This document shows, piece after piece, positions 40,191 through 49,456 of a DNA stretch of 64,000 nucleotides. Under the pieces are notes generated by a model. The model was not told the DNA's origin. It was given only the letters and a program-made list of their open reading frames with translations, and ran no database searches. This DNA comes from Streptomyces sp. NBC_00659 (lineage in GTDB: Bacteria > Actinomycetota > Actinomycetes > Streptomycetales > Streptomycetaceae), in the NCBI RefSeq assembly GCF_036226925.1, contig NZ_CP109031.1, forward strand, positions 5,518,001 through 5,582,000, written 5' to 3'. Each line of letters begins with the position of its first letter. Within the stretch, counting starts at the first letter, position 1. Both the position numbers and the translations under genes were made by a program.

Positions 40191-40640
40191 ATGCAATCCG
40201 AGTCCGCCGTCGAAAATCATGCCCCAGTGCGTGGCCGTCGCCGCAAACGCGGCAGCGGGGCCGAGGCCGGCCCCGTGTTCGTTGACAACTCCGGGCGCCG
40301 TGCCCGCCTGCTGAGCAGAGTCGGGATGCTCGTCTGCGTCGGCTGTCTCGGCTATGCCGTCGTGCTCGGCATGGCCTTCATGGGCTGGGGCACCTCGCTG
40401 ACGCCTTCCTCGCTCCTCCCCTTCGACGGCGGCCGGGCCGGCTCCGCCCCCGGCGGGGGCTACGGCGGACCGCGCGCCGGCACCGCCCCGAGCGGCGCGC
40501 CGGACGGAGCGCCCACCGGCACCCCGCCGTCGGGTCCGCCCACCGGGTCCACGCCCTCCTCCGCCTCCACGGCGACGGCCGGTGCGTCCTCCACCACCAC
40601 GACAACCGCCGGGGCCTCCGCCTCCACCGGCGCCGAGTGA
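40191..40640 (+). CDS. Small membrane protein in a polysaccharide operon (MatA-like position)
   Basis: The 149-residue protein has a basic N-terminus, one membrane helix (about 45-66: GMLVCVGCLGYAVVLGMAFM), and a Ser/Thr/Pro/Gly-rich extracytoplasmic tail with low complexity. It precedes the deacetylase-GT2 fusion gene by 19 bases. In Streptomyces lividans matA and matB form such a pair for a PNAG-like polymer that causes pellet formation; the resemblance here is in layout rather than in recognised sequence. It could stabilise the synthase in the membrane. The ATG is used as start; ribosome binding site GGGGA is unusually close. Confidence 0.68.
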   Translation: MQSESAVENHAPVRGRRRKRGSGAEAGPVFVDNSGRRARLLSRVGMLVCVGCLGYAVVLGMAFMGWGTSLTPSSLLPFDGGRAGSAPGGGYGGPRAGTAPSGAPDGAPTGTPPSGPPTGSTPSSASTATAGASSTTTTTAGASASTGAE

Positions 40641-40659
40641 CGGGGGCGCACCCACTCTC

Positions 40660-43011
40660 ATGACCACGACGACACCGGCGCGCGGCCGCCGGCGGGCCCC
40701 CTCCAAGCTGGAGCGGGCCGCAGGGAAGGCCGCCGCGCTGCAGAAACCCCGTGTCATCCTCGCCCTGATGCTCCTGCTGGCGCTCATCAGCGTCATGCTG
40801 CTCGACGGCTATCTGCGCTCGGAGATCGGCAACGACGCCCGCGTGCGCGACGGCGCGGCCTACGACAAGGTCCCCCAGAAGATCCTCGACGGCGGGCCCA
40901 TCCTGACGTTCACCGGCGGCACCGCGAAGACGCAGTCCGTGCCGAAGAAGACCATCGTGCTCACCTTCGACGACGGGCCGACCCCCAACTGGACGCCCGA
41001 AGTCCTGAAAGTCCTGAAGAAGAACGACGTCGACGCCACCTTCTTCCTGGTCGGCTCGATGGTCTCCCGCTACCCCGGCGTGGTGAAGAACCTGGTGGAC
41101 CAGGGCAACGAGGTCGGCATCCACACCTTCACCCACGTCGACCTCTCCTACCAGAGCACCACGCGCCTCCAACGTGAGCTGAAGCAGACGCAGTTGGCCC
41201 TCGCAGGCGCGGCCGGCATCACCACCACGCTGTTCCGTGCCCCGTACTCGTCGGAGATCAGCGCCGTCGACAACTACAGCTGGCCCGTCTACAAGGAGCT
41301 CGGCGGCCTCGGCTACACCAGCGTCTTCGTCGACACCGACAGCGACGACTGGAAGAAGCCGGGCGTCTCGAAGATCGTCCAGTGGGCGACACCGAAGAAG
41401 AACCAGGGCGCCATCGTCCTGATGCACGACGCGGGCGGCGACCGCTCGCAGACGGTCGAGGCGCTCGACACGTACATCAAGAAGATGAAGGCGAAGGGCT
41501 ACACCTTCACCACCGTCAGCGGCGCCCAGGCCGAACTGAACCGGTCGGCGTCCGGGGCCGCACCGGACCGGGGCGCCTCTGCGGCCGCGTCGGACCAGAG
41601 CGCGTCCGCGGCCGCTCCGAACCGGGGCGCGTCCGGGTCCGGCGGCACCTCCGCGGCCACCGGTCCGGCGGCGGGTGGCATCGCGAGCGCCGCCGCGCAG
41701 GCGGGCCAGCGGAAGGCCGACGGCGCGACCCTCTACGAGGGCAAGGCACTCGTCTACGCCGTGGCGGTCGCCGAATGGGTCGTCCCGGCGCTGTCCTGGT
41801 TCCTCGTGGTCGTCGGCGTCGCCGTCATGGGCCGCTTCGGGATGATGCTGATCCTCGCCCGCCGTCACCACCGGCAGCGCAACCGCAAGCGCAGAGGCGG
41901 CCGGGGCGGGAAGTTCAGCTGGGGACCGACGGTCACCCGGCCGGTGACCGTGATCGTGCCCGCGTACAACGAGAAGGAATGCATCGCCAACACCCTGAAG
42001 TCGCTGGCGAGGAGCACGCATCCGATCGAGATCATCGTGGTCGACGACGGCTCCGACGACAACACGTCCGAGATCGCCGAGTCGCTCGGCATGCCGAACG
42101 TCCGGGTCATCCGGCAGGAGAACGCCGGCAAGCCCGCTGCCCTCAACAACGGTGTACGCAACGCCCGTCACGACATCGTCGTGATGATGGACGGCGACAC
42201 CGTCTTCGAGCCGGACGCCGTGCACCAGCTCGTGCAGCCCTTCGCGGACCCGGAGATCGGGGCGGTCGCGGGCAACGCCAAGGTCGGCAACCGCGACACC
42301 GTGATCGGCGCCTGGCAGCACATCGAGTACGTGATGGGCTTCAACCTCGACCGCCGCATGTACGACCTGCTGCGCTGCATGCCCACCATCCCCGGCGCGA
42401 TCGGCGCGTTCCGCCGGGACGCGGTGCTGGGGGTCGGCGGCATGAGCGAGGACACGCTCGCCGAGGACACCGACATCACCATCGCCATGCACCGCGCGGG
42501 ATGGCGGGTCGTCTACCAGGAGCACGCCAAGGCCTGGACGGAGGCGCCCGGTTCGCTGAAACAGCTCTGGTCGCAGCGCTACCGCTGGTCGTACGGCACC
42601 ATGCAGGCGTTGTGGAAGCACCGCAAGTCCCTGACGGACAAGGGGCCTTCGGGCCGCTTCGGACGCGTGGGCATGCCGTTGGTGGTGCTCTTCCAGATCG
42701 TCACGCCGGTCTTCGCGCCGCTCATCGACGTGTTCACCCTCTACTCGATGATCTTCGTGGACTTCCGGGCCGCGCTGATCGCCTGGCTTGCCGTCCTCGC
42801 GGTCCAACTGGTCTGCGCGGCCTACGCGTTCCGGCTCGACCGGGAGAGGTACCGCTACCTCGCGATGCTGCCGCTCCAGCAACTCGCCTACCGCCAGATG
42901 ATGTACCTGGTCCTGATCCACTCCTGCGTCACAGCCCTGACCGGCGGCCGGCTCCGCTGGCAGAAGCTCAAGCGCACGGGCGAGGTCGGAACCCCGGCGG
43001 GGGTGAGCTAG
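40660..43011 (+). CDS. Polysaccharide deacetylase-glycosyltransferase 2 fusion (MatB-like)
   Basis: The 783-residue protein has an N-terminal membrane helix (about 31-50). An external NodB deacetylase domain follows (TFDDGPTPN at 102-110, HTFTH at 155-159, LFRAPYSS about 193). A low-complexity Ala/Ser/Gly linker with imperfect repeats leads to membrane helices and a cytosolic GT2 domain: VIVPAYNEKE about 431, VVDDGSDDN about 460, DGDT about 511, EDTDIT about 604, QRYRW about 638. C-terminal helices complete the synthase. It joins the activities that PgaB (deacetylation) and PgaC (poly-GlcNAc synthesis) supply separately. A partly deacetylated poly-GlcNAc-like polymer is the likely product. 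Confidence 0.9.
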   Translation: MTTTTPARGRRRAPSKLERAAGKAAALQKPRVILALMLLLALISVMLLDGYLRSEIGNDARVRDGAAYDKVPQKILDGGPILTFTGGTAKTQSVPKKTIVLTFDDGPTPNWTPEVLKVLKKNDVDATFFLVGSMVSRYPGVVKNLVDQGNEVGIHTFTHVDLSYQSTTRLQRELKQTQLALAGAAGITTTLFRAPYSSEISAVDNYSWPVYKELGGLGYTSVFVDTDSDDWKKPGVSKIVQWATPKKNQGAIVLMHDAGGDRSQTVEALDTYIKKMKAKGYTFTTVSGAQAELNRSASGAAPDRGASAAASDQSASAAAPNRGASGSGGTSAATGPAAGGIASAAAQAGQRKADGATLYEGKALVYAVAVAEWVVPALSWFLVVVGVAVMGRFGMMLILARRHHRQRNRKRRGGRGGKFSWGPTVTRPVTVIVPAYNEKECIANTLKSLARSTHPIEIIVVDDGSDDNTSEIAESLGMPNVRVIRQENAGKPAALNNGVRNARHDIVVMMDGDTVFEPDAVHQLVQPFADPEIGAVAGNAKVGNRDTVIGAWQHIEYVMGFNLDRRMYDLLRCMPTIPGAIGAFRRDAVLGVGGMSEDTLAEDTDITIAMHRAGWRVVYQEHAKAWTEAPGSLKQLWSQRYRWSYGTMQALWKHRKSLTDKGPSGRFGRVGMPLVVLFQIVTPVFAPLIDVFTLYSMIFVDFRAALIAWLAVLAVQLVCAAYAFRLDRERYRYLAMLPLQQLAYRQMMYLVLIHSCVTALTGGRLRWQKLKRTGEVGTPAGVS

Positions 43012-44418
43012 ATGACCTGGGGCGCGGAACAGCAGGGCCAGGGGTACGAGGGCGAGTACGGATACGGGTACGGGCACAGCTCCGGGTACGACGGCGGGTA
43101 CGGTCACGGCCCCGCGTACGGGTACGGCGGCGAGTACGCCCACGACCCCGGGCAAGGGCTCCCGTACGACCGGACCCCGTCGTACGAGCAGCCGATGGCG
43201 TACGAGCAGTCGGCTCCGTACGAGGAGCGGTGGCAGTACGTTCCCGGGCCGGAGGACCCTGTCTTGACGGAGACGGAGACGGAGACGGAGACGGCGGCGA
43301 CGGTGGAGGCGGAGGAGGAGGCGACGGCGACGACCGGGCCGGTCTCGTCCCCGGTCCCATCCCCTTCCCGTGAGAAGGGGGCGGGGGGCGGCCGGGACCG
43401 GTACTTCGACGCCCTCCGCGCCGTCGCCCTGGTCCGTGTCGTCACCTATCACACCTTCGGCTGGGCCTGGGCCGGACTGGTCTTCCCGTCGATGGGCGTG
43501 ATGTTCGCGCTCGCCGGCACGCTGATGGCCAAGTCCCTGGAGCGCCCCGCCCTCACCGTGGTCCGGAGCCGAATACGGCGCCTGCTGCCGCCGTTCTGGT
43601 TCTGGGGCCTCTTCGTCGTGGTGGCGATGCTGATCCACGGCTGGATGCCGGGCTGGCAGATAGTGTTCTGGGTCGTCCCGGTCGGCGACCCTCCGGGGAA
43701 TCAGTGGGGCGTGCAGGCCTGGGAGATTCTCTGGTACCTGCGCACGTACCTCTGGTTCGTCCTGCTCTCCCCGCTGCTGCTGAAGATCTTCCGCAGGGCC
43801 CCGATCCCGGTGCTGCTGCTCTCGCTCGTCCCGGTCGTGGTCCTCCAGTACGAGTGGCAGCCGCCGGACGGCCGCCTCGGCAGCGCCCTCACGGACCTCG
43901 CCACCTATCTCTTCTGCTGGCTCCTCGGCTTCGCCCACCGCGAGGGGGTGCTCCAGCGTCTGAAGCCGGCCGCGGTGGTCCTCGCCTCGGCGGCCGCGCT
44001 CGCGTACGGCGGCTGGTACGCCCTCGCGCACCGCGCGGAGTACGGCACGTACGACCTCGACGACATACCCCTCGCCCAGGCCTTCTGGTCGGCGGGCTTC
44101 GTGACGCCGCTGATGTACTTCAAGGCGTACTACGACGTCGACTTCGCCTGGCTGGCCCGCTTCAGGCGGCTCGACCGCGCGGTGACGGTCTTCAACGGGC
44201 GGGCGGTGACGATCTACCTCTGGCACGAGATCGCGCTGATCCTGGCCGTCCCGCTGATCGACCAGTTCTGGAAGGTGCCCGCCTTCGAGAAATGGCTGCC
44301 CCTGGAGAGCCAGTGGTTCATGTTCGCCGTCGGCTGGGTGCTGATCTGGGTCGCGATCCCTCTGTTCGGCTGGGTCGAGGACGTGGCCGCCCGGAAACGA
44401 CCCCGGCTGCTGCCGTAG
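43012..44418 (+). CDS. Acyltransferase 3 family membrane protein with disordered N-terminus
   Basis: The 468-residue protein begins with about 120 residues of Gly/Tyr/Glu-rich low complexity (repeated GYGYG and YEQ units, then a TETETE run encoded by GACGGA repeats). The OafA/WecH-like acyltransferase 3 domain follows: RYFDALRAVALVRVVTYHTF at about 129-148 with the conserved His, SRIRRLLPPFWFWGL, and about ten membrane helices. It is probably the last enzyme of the polysaccharide operon, adding acetyl or succinyl groups to the polymer. The ATG starts directly after the preceding stop (TAGATG). The N-terminal repeats may be cytosolic. Confidence 0.87.
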   Translation: MTWGAEQQGQGYEGEYGYGYGHSSGYDGGYGHGPAYGYGGEYAHDPGQGLPYDRTPSYEQPMAYEQSAPYEERWQYVPGPEDPVLTETETETETAATVEAEEEATATTGPVSSPVPSPSREKGAGGGRDRYFDALRAVALVRVVTYHTFGWAWAGLVFPSMGVMFALAGTLMAKSLERPALTVVRSRIRRLLPPFWFWGLFVVVAMLIHGWMPGWQIVFWVVPVGDPPGNQWGVQAWEILWYLRTYLWFVLLSPLLLKIFRRAPIPVLLLSLVPVVVLQYEWQPPDGRLGSALTDLATYLFCWLLGFAHREGVLQRLKPAAVVLASAAALAYGGWYALAHRAEYGTYDLDDIPLAQAFWSAGFVTPLMYFKAYYDVDFAWLARFRRLDRAVTVFNGRAVTIYLWHEIALILAVPLIDQFWKVPAFEKWLPLESQWFMFAVGWVLIWVAIPLFGWVEDVAARKRPRLLP

Positions 44419-44686
44419 CGGCTCGAACCTCACCATCACCGCGCCGTCCACCGAGATCCCGGAGCCCGTGCGGTAGTGCCCGGCCCGCGACAGCAGCCCC
44501 TCGGACCGACGGCCGGAGCCCGCAGCCCGCCGGGCCGACGGCGGACACCGGAGCCGTCGGACAGCGCCGTACCTCCCCGTGGTTCACGGGGGCGGATGCG
44601 GCGCTTTTCCCGTATGCGGGGAACGGAGCCCGATTCCCGGCCGGGCGCCGGAGAGCCGTCGGGTCCGTACTGCCACAATGGGGACC

Positions 44687-45382
44687 GTGACCCGCGCATC
44701 CCTGGACAAGCAGCCGCACGAAGTCGCCTCGATGTTCGACGACGTGGCGGAACGGTACGACCTGACGAACGACCTGCTGTCGCTCGGACAGGACCGGGCG
44801 TGGCGCAAGGAGGTCGCGAAGGCGGTCGACGCGCGGCCCGCGCAGAAGATCCTGGACCTCGCGGCCGGCACCGCGACCTCGTCGCTCCCCTTCGCCCGCA
44901 CCGGCGCGTACGTCGTCCCCTGCGACTTCTCCCTCGGGATGCTCCGCGTCGGCAAGCGCAACCACCCCTGGCTGCCGCTGACCGCCGGTGACGCGACCAG
45001 GCTGCCCTTCAAGGACGACACGTTCGACGCCGTCACGATCTCCTTCGGACTGCGCAACGTGCAGGAAACCGACACCGCGCTCCGCGAGCTGTACCGCGTG
45101 ACCAAGCCGGGCGGACGCGTCGTGATCTGCGAGTTCTCGCACCCCACCTGGGCGCCGTTCCGTACGGTCTACACCGAGTACCTGATGCGCGCGCTGCCCC
45201 CGGTCGCCCGCGCCGCCTCCTCCAACCCCGACGCGTACGTCTATCTCGCCGAGTCCATCCGCGCCTGGCCGACCCAGCCGGAACTGGCCCAGCGGCTGAT
45301 CGGTGCCGGCTGGTCGAAGGTGGCCTGGCGCAACCTGACGGGCGGCATCGTCGCCCTCCACCGGGGCTACAAGCCGGCCTGA
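44687..45382 (+). CDS. menG: Demethylmenaquinone methyltransferase
   Basis: The 231-residue SAM-dependent methyltransferase carries out the last step of menaquinone synthesis. UbiE/MenG features are [20 protein letters not shown] (about 13-32), the SAM loop [13 protein letters not shown] (about 52-64), [40 protein letters not shown] and [10 protein letters not shown]. The start chosen is the GTG at 44687, giving the conserved [12 protein letters not shown] opening; an in-frame ATG nine bases upstream is the alternative. It works downstream of the futalosine pathway in which MqnC acts. Confidence 0.92.
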   Translation: MTRASLDKQPHEVASMFDDVAERYDLTNDLLSLGQDRAWRKEVAKAVDARPAQKILDLAAGTATSSLPFARTGAYVVPCDFSLGMLRVGKRNHPWLPLTAGDATRLPFKDDTFDAVTISFGLRNVQETDTALRELYRVTKPGGRVVICEFSHPTWAPFRTVYTEYLMRALPPVARAASSNPDAYVYLAESIRAWPTQPELAQRLIGAGWSKVAWRNLTGGIVALHRGYKPA

Positions 45383-45424
45383 CCCCGCTCGGCGTCCACC
45401 CGCCGGCGAACCCGTCCGGTGCTG

Positions 45425-45757
45425 TTACCTGAGGACCGCGAACGGGTCGCCGGGCAGGTCGAGTTCGCGGCGCAGCCCGCCCGACGGCGGACGGGGCGGA
45501 CGTGGTTCGCGTACTCCGGCGCCGCCCTCGGCGTCCCCCAGGTCGAACCACACCGTGACGACGGCTCCGCGCGGCACCTCGGCACCGGGCTGCGGAAATT
45601 GCCGTACGACGTAGTCGACGACCGTCCGAGGGAAATCGGGCCGGTCGGGCGCGGCGAGCAGAACACCACGCGCCTCTGCCGTCTCACGCGCGTCCACGGC
45701 CATCAGGCCGACGAGCCGCGGCACGCGCACTTCGGGTGTCTTGGGTGTTATGCGCAC
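45425..45757 (-). CDS. Single-PASTA-domain protein
   Basis: The likely protein is 110 residues from a GTG at 45757 with GGGGGTG seven bases upstream; an ATG at 45817 would add 20 residues of unlikely sequence. It contains one PASTA domain (about 8-75: VRVPRLVGLMAVDARETAEA, then VVDYVVRQFPQPGAEVPRGA). PASTA domains bind peptidoglycan or beta-lactams when outside the cell, but there is no signal peptide or membrane helix here, so location and role are unclear. It converges on menG with 42 bases between. The C-terminal part is Pro/Arg-rich and probably disordered. Confidence 0.72.
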   Translation of the reverse strand: MRITPKTPEVRVPRLVGLMAVDARETAEARGVLLAAPDRPDFPRTVVDYVVRQFPQPGAEVPRGAVVTVWFDLGDAEGGAGVREPRPPRPPSGGLRRELDLPGDPFAVLR

Positions 45758-45838
45758 AGACGTCACCCCCAGCGGTACCGGAAGGGTAAACCTCGTCCGT
45801 GCCCTTCCGGAAGCCATGAGGAGACGCGCCGGAATCCG

Positions 45839-46345
45839 TCACAGGGCCAGCCGGTAGCGGTGGCCCTCCTGCTGCGACGCGGGCAGCGTGAACCGCTCCG
45901 CGAGCTCCATGCCGAGCCGTCTCGTCACCGCGATGGAACGGGCGTTGCCCGCGTTGACCATGGCGACGACATCCGTGACGCCCGCCGCGCGGACCCGCTC
46001 CAGCGTGGTCCGCGCCGCCGCCGTGACGTACCCCTTGCCCCAGTGCGCCCGCCCCAGCCGCCAGCCGATCTCGATCTTCCCGGCCGGACCCCAGGCGTGC
46101 GGCCACGGCTGCGCGCCCGTGAAGCCCAGTACCTCGTCCCCGGGACCGACCATCGTCCACAGGCAGAACCCGTACTCCGCGTCGTGCCGCCGCTGGCGGG
46201 CCGTGAGCTCCTCGTAGACGGACCGCTCGGCCGCGCGGCCCCCGTGGAACTCCATGACCTCGGGGTCGTCGAAGACCCGGTGCCAGGCGAGGGCGTCCTC
46301 GTCGGTGGGAACGCGCAGGCGTACATCGGGGAGAGCTCGGTTCAC
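45839..46345 (-). CDS. GNAT family N-acetyltransferase (RimJ/RimL-type)
   Basis: The 168-residue protein starts at a GTG. The GNAT fold is clear: VRLRVPTDEDALAWHRVFDD at the N-terminus, IEIGWRLGRAHWGKGYVTAA (about 91-110; the W-G-K-G-Y loop binds acetyl-CoA), TDVVAMVNAGNARSIAVTRR and LGMELAERF. These motifs are typical of acetyltransferases of amino groups in proteins or small molecules, and the substrate cannot be predicted. It is divergent from the geranylgeranyl reductase-like gene, with about 100 bases between the two starts. Confidence 0.87.
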   Translation of the reverse strand: MNRALPDVRLRVPTDEDALAWHRVFDDPEVMEFHGGRAAERSVYEELTARQRRHDAEYGFCLWTMVGPGDEVLGFTGAQPWPHAWGPAGKIEIGWRLGRAHWGKGYVTAAARTTLERVRAAGVTDVVAMVNAGNARSIAVTRRLGMELAERFTLPASQQEGHRYRLAL

Positions 46346-46443
46346 GGGGCAGCCCTTCAGCCGGGTGATCGGTACCGCTGCATAGACTGCCCATGTCCAG
46401 TGCCCGTCGGCACGTTGATTTCGAGTCTTGGGGAGAACCCGCC

Positions 46444-47745
46444 GTGACCGAGCCCCAGCCGCTCTCCGAAAACACCGCCGACGTCATCGTCGTCGGGGCC
46501 GGGCCAGCCGGTTCGACCACCGCGTACTACCTGGCGAAGGCGGGACTCGACGTCCTGCTCCTGGAGAAGACGGCCTTCCCGCGCGAGAAGGTCTGCGGCG
46601 ACGGTCTGACCCCGCGCGCCACCAAGCAGCTCGTGTCGATGGGCATCGACATCTCCGAGGAAGCCGGCTGGCTCCGGAACAAGGGTCTGCGCATCATCGG
46701 CGGCGGCGTGCGCCTCCAGCTCGACTGGCCGGATCTCGCCTCCTTCCCCGACTACGGACTCGTGCGCAAGCGGGACGACTTCGACGAACAGCTCGCACGC
46801 CAGGCGCAGAAGGCGGGCGCGCGGCTGCACGAGCGCTGCAACGTCGGCGCCCCGATCATCGACGAGCGCACCGGCCGTATCACCGGCGTGCACGCGAAGC
46901 TGGGCGACGCCGACTCCAAGGAGAAGCGGGAGGTGACCTTCCATGCCCCTCTGGTGGTCGCGGCCGACGGCAACTCCACCCGTCTCTCCCTCGCGATGGG
47001 CCTGCACCGCCGCGAGGACCGCCCGATGGGCGTCGCCGTCCGCACGTACTTCACCTCGCCGCGCCACGAGGACGACTACCTGGAGTCGTGGCTGGAGCTG
47101 TGGGACCGCCGGGGCGCCGAGGACCGTCTGCTGCCCGGCTACGGGTGGATCTTCGGCATGGGCGACGGCACCTCGAACGTCGGCCTCGGTGTCCTCAACA
47201 CCTCCGACTCCTTCAAGGAGCTCGACTGGCGCGAGGTCCTGAAGGCCTGGTGCGCCTCGATGCCGGAGGACTGGGGCTACACCCCCGAGAACATGACCGG
47301 CCCGATCCGCGGCGCGGCCCTCCCGATGGCCTTCAACCGTCAACCGCACTACACCAAGGGCCTGCTGCTGGTGGGTGACGCCGGCGGTCTGGTGAACCCC
47401 TTCAACGGCGAGGGCATCGCCTACGCCATGGAGTCCGGCCAGATCGCCGCCGACGTCATCGTCCAGGCCCACGCGCGCGCCACCCCGGGCCAGCGCGAAC
47501 TGGCCCTCCAGCGCTACCCGCGTGTCCTCAAGGACACCTACGGCGGCTACTACACGCTCGGCCGCGCCTTCGTGAAGCTCATCGGCAACCCGAAGGTCAT
47601 GAAGATCGCCACCCAGCGCGGCCTGACCCACCCGATGCTGATGAAGTTCACCCTGAAGATGCTCGCGAACCTCACCGACCCGACGGGCGGCGACGCGATG
47701 GACCGCATCATCAACGGCCTCTCGAAGGTAGCCCCGAAGGCCTGA
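46444..47745 (+). CDS. Geranylgeranyl reductase-family flavoprotein (probable menaquinone-tail reductase)
   Basis: The 433-residue FAD protein starts at a GTG with GGGGAGAA upstream. The Rossmann motif is VIVVGAGPAGSTTAYYLAKA (about 14-33), followed by PREKVCGDGLTPRA, which is characteristic of the family. The second FAD motif is LLLVGDAGGLVNPFNGEGIA. The homologue in mycobacteria (MenJ) reduces one isoprene unit of menaquinone; Streptomyces make partly hydrogenated menaquinones. The location between menG and nuo fits that role. The substrate could also be another polyprenyl group. An in-frame ATG at 46393 exists but lacks a ribosome binding site. Confidence 0.85.
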   Translation: MTEPQPLSENTADVIVVGAGPAGSTTAYYLAKAGLDVLLLEKTAFPREKVCGDGLTPRATKQLVSMGIDISEEAGWLRNKGLRIIGGGVRLQLDWPDLASFPDYGLVRKRDDFDEQLARQAQKAGARLHERCNVGAPIIDERTGRITGVHAKLGDADSKEKREVTFHAPLVVAADGNSTRLSLAMGLHRREDRPMGVAVRTYFTSPRHEDDYLESWLELWDRRGAEDRLLPGYGWIFGMGDGTSNVGLGVLNTSDSFKELDWREVLKAWCASMPEDWGYTPENMTGPIRGAALPMAFNRQPHYTKGLLLVGDAGGLVNPFNGEGIAYAMESGQIAADVIVQAHARATPGQRELALQRYPRVLKDTYGGYYTLGRAFVKLIGNPKVMKIATQRGLTHPMLMKFTLKMLANLTDPTGGDAMDRIINGLSKVAPKA

Positions 47746-47760
47746 CCGAACGGGACCCGC

Positions 47761-47795
47761 GCGGCCCCCGACGGCCACCTGCCGGACGGGGCCGC
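47761..47795. terminator. GC-rich hairpin between convergent genes
   Basis: GCGGCCCC (47761-47768) pairs with GGGGCCGC (47788-47795) around a 19-base loop. It stands between the flavoprotein stop and the peptide deformylase stop on the other strand. No T-run. Confidence 0.4.
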
Positions 47796-47830
47796 CGAGC
47801 GGTCACCCGCCGCACGAGCCGCCCGAGCGG

Positions 47831-48457
47831 TCACCGCGACAGCTCCGACTCCTTGGCGGCGCGACGGGCCACCACCTGCTCGCGCCGCTCGGCCACCTGC
47901 CGCAGGGCGTCCTTGCGGTCCCGCCGGGAGAGCCGGTCCAGGTAGACATGTCCGTCGAGATGGTCGCTCTCGTGCTCCAGACACCGCGCGAAGTACCCCG
48001 TGCCCTCGATGACGAGCGGGTCCCCGTCCTTGTCGACGCCCCGCACGACGGCCCGGTCCGGGCGGGGCACGTCCACGACGGCACCCGGGACGGACAGACA
48101 CCCCTCGCCCTCGTCCAGGAGGCGGCGGCCGGAGGGTGCGAGCCGCTCCAGGACGGGGTTGGCGATGTGGCCGACGTGCCGGACGCCGTCGTCGTCGGGG
48201 CAGTCGTAGACGAAGAGCCGCAGATCCACACCGACCTGGTTCGCGGCGAGGCCGGCGCCGTCGGCGACGTACATGGTCAGGAACATGTCGTCGATGAGCG
48301 CGGCGAGATCGGGACCGAACTCGGTCACGTCCCGGCAGGGGCGGTGCAGGACCTCTTCCCCGACCTCGGTGATCCGCCGCACGGTTCCGCGCCGGGCCTC
48401 CGGCGTGAGCGACGGGTACGAGCCGACCGGGCTTCCCTGGACGAACACACGGGGCAT
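47831..48457 (-). CDS. def: Peptide deformylase
   Basis: The 208-residue metalloenzyme removes the N-formyl group from new proteins. The three motifs are complete: GAGLAANQ (68-75), EGCLS (118-122) and EHESDH (161-166), giving metal ligands Cys120, His162 and His166 with catalytic Glu163. Note that the third motif is HESDH instead of the usual HExDH with Leu next; this is a normal variation. The start is an ATG at 48457 with AAGGAGA upstream. Streptomyces have several def genes, so this one may not be the essential copy. An N-terminal extension of about 20 residues precedes the domain. Confidence 0.95.
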   Translation of the reverse strand: MPRVFVQGSPVGSYPSLTPEARRGTVRRITEVGEEVLHRPCRDVTEFGPDLAALIDDMFLTMYVADGAGLAANQVGVDLRLFVYDCPDDDGVRHVGHIANPVLERLAPSGRRLLDEGEGCLSVPGAVVDVPRPDRAVVRGVDKDGDPLVIEGTGYFARCLEHESDHLDGHVYLDRLSRRDRKDALRQVAERREQVVARRAAKESELSR

Positions 48458-48649
48458 CGCTGTCTCCTTCGGTACACGGGCACCGCGGCCGACGGCGGTC
48501 CGCCGCCCTCCGGTACCGGTCACCACCCTGGCGGAAGCCGTCGCGCGGCGTGCGCGAAACAGCCCGAAGATCGGTCTTCCGACGCCTTCCGGACAGCCCG
48601 AAGGACCGCTCCCCGCACAGGAAGCGGTCCTCCGGAAGTCACCCGTGGG

Positions 48650-49456
48650 TCAGAGCACGCGCACCGCGCCCGTGGCCGGGTAGCCCGAGAGGTCCTGGAT
48701 CACGACACCCTTGGAGGGGTTGGCCGCGTCGAGGTACTGCCCGTTACCGATGTACACCCCGACGTGGTACGCGGAACCCGCCGCACCCCAGTACAGAATG
48801 TCGCCGACCTGGACATTGGACAGGGAAACCGGCGTACCGGACACCGACTGGTCCTGCGAGACGCGCGGCAGGTCGACGCCGACCTGCTTGAACGCCGCCT
48901 GCACCAGCCCGGAACAGTCCCACGCGTTGGGTCCGGTGCCGCCCATGACGTACGCGTCGCCGACCTGAGCCTTCAGGAAGGCGACGACGGTCGCGACACT
49001 GCCGCTGGCCGGGGCGGCGACGTTCGTGGACGTGGACGCGCTCGCCGACAGGACGGTCCGCGCCGAGGAACGCGAGACGGCGTCGGCCGCCGCGGCCTTG
49101 CGCGCGGCCTCGGCCGCCTTCTTCTTGGCCTCGGCCTTCGTCTTGGCGTCGGCCAGGTCGGCCTTGGCCTGCTTGGCGGCCTTGGCGGCCGCCGCGTCGC
49201 GCTCCGCCTGCAGCTGGTAGTTGGCCGCGGCCTGCTGGGTGGCGTCCGCGGACTCGGCGACCTGCGTGGCCAGATCGGCCGTCAGGGTCGGCAGTTCCAT
49301 GGTCTGCGTCACGGGCTCGGCGGCGCTCGCCGAACCCGCCGCGCCGGCCACTGCCAGGGTGCTGAGGACGCCACCGGCAACTCCGGCGCGCATCGCGAGC
49401 GACGGAGCGTTGCGACGGGGCTTCCGGTGGCTTCGTATGTGTGCGGTGTGGGACAT
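48650..49456 (-). CDS. Secreted NlpC/P60 (C40) peptidoglycan endopeptidase
   Basis: About 268 residues. A Sec signal peptide with a basic start and MRAGVAGGVLSTLAVAGAAG core is followed by a long Ala/Lys/Glu coiled-coil region (about 45-135) and the NlpC/P60 domain. The catalytic Cys is in NAWDCSGLVQAAF and the His in SAYHVGVYIGNGQYL. It is expected to cut D-Glu-diamino acid bonds in peptidoglycan. The start is uncertain: ATG 49456 gives the typical signal peptide, but the best purine runs lie further upstream, near ATG 49486. It is divergent from the nuo operon. Confidence 0.9.
   Translation of the reverse strand: MSHTAHIRSHRKPRRNAPSLAMRAGVAGGVLSTLAVAGAAGSASAAEPVTQTMELPTLTADLATQVAESADATQQAAANYQLQAERDAAAAKAAKQAKADLADAKTKAEAKKKAAEAARKAAAADAVSRSSARTVLSASASTSTNVAAPASGSVATVVAFLKAQVGDAYVMGGTGPNAWDCSGLVQAAFKQVGVDLPRVSQDQSVSGTPVSLSNVQVGDILYWGAAGSAYHVGVYIGNGQYLDAANPSKGVVIQDLSGYPATGAVRVL

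Noticed and set aside
40378..44451. A 1357-residue reverse-strand open frame across the polysaccharide operon
   Set aside because: Its composition is antisense-like, with long Arg/Gly/Val runs and no motifs. The forward genes have clear catalytic motifs and tight operon spacing.
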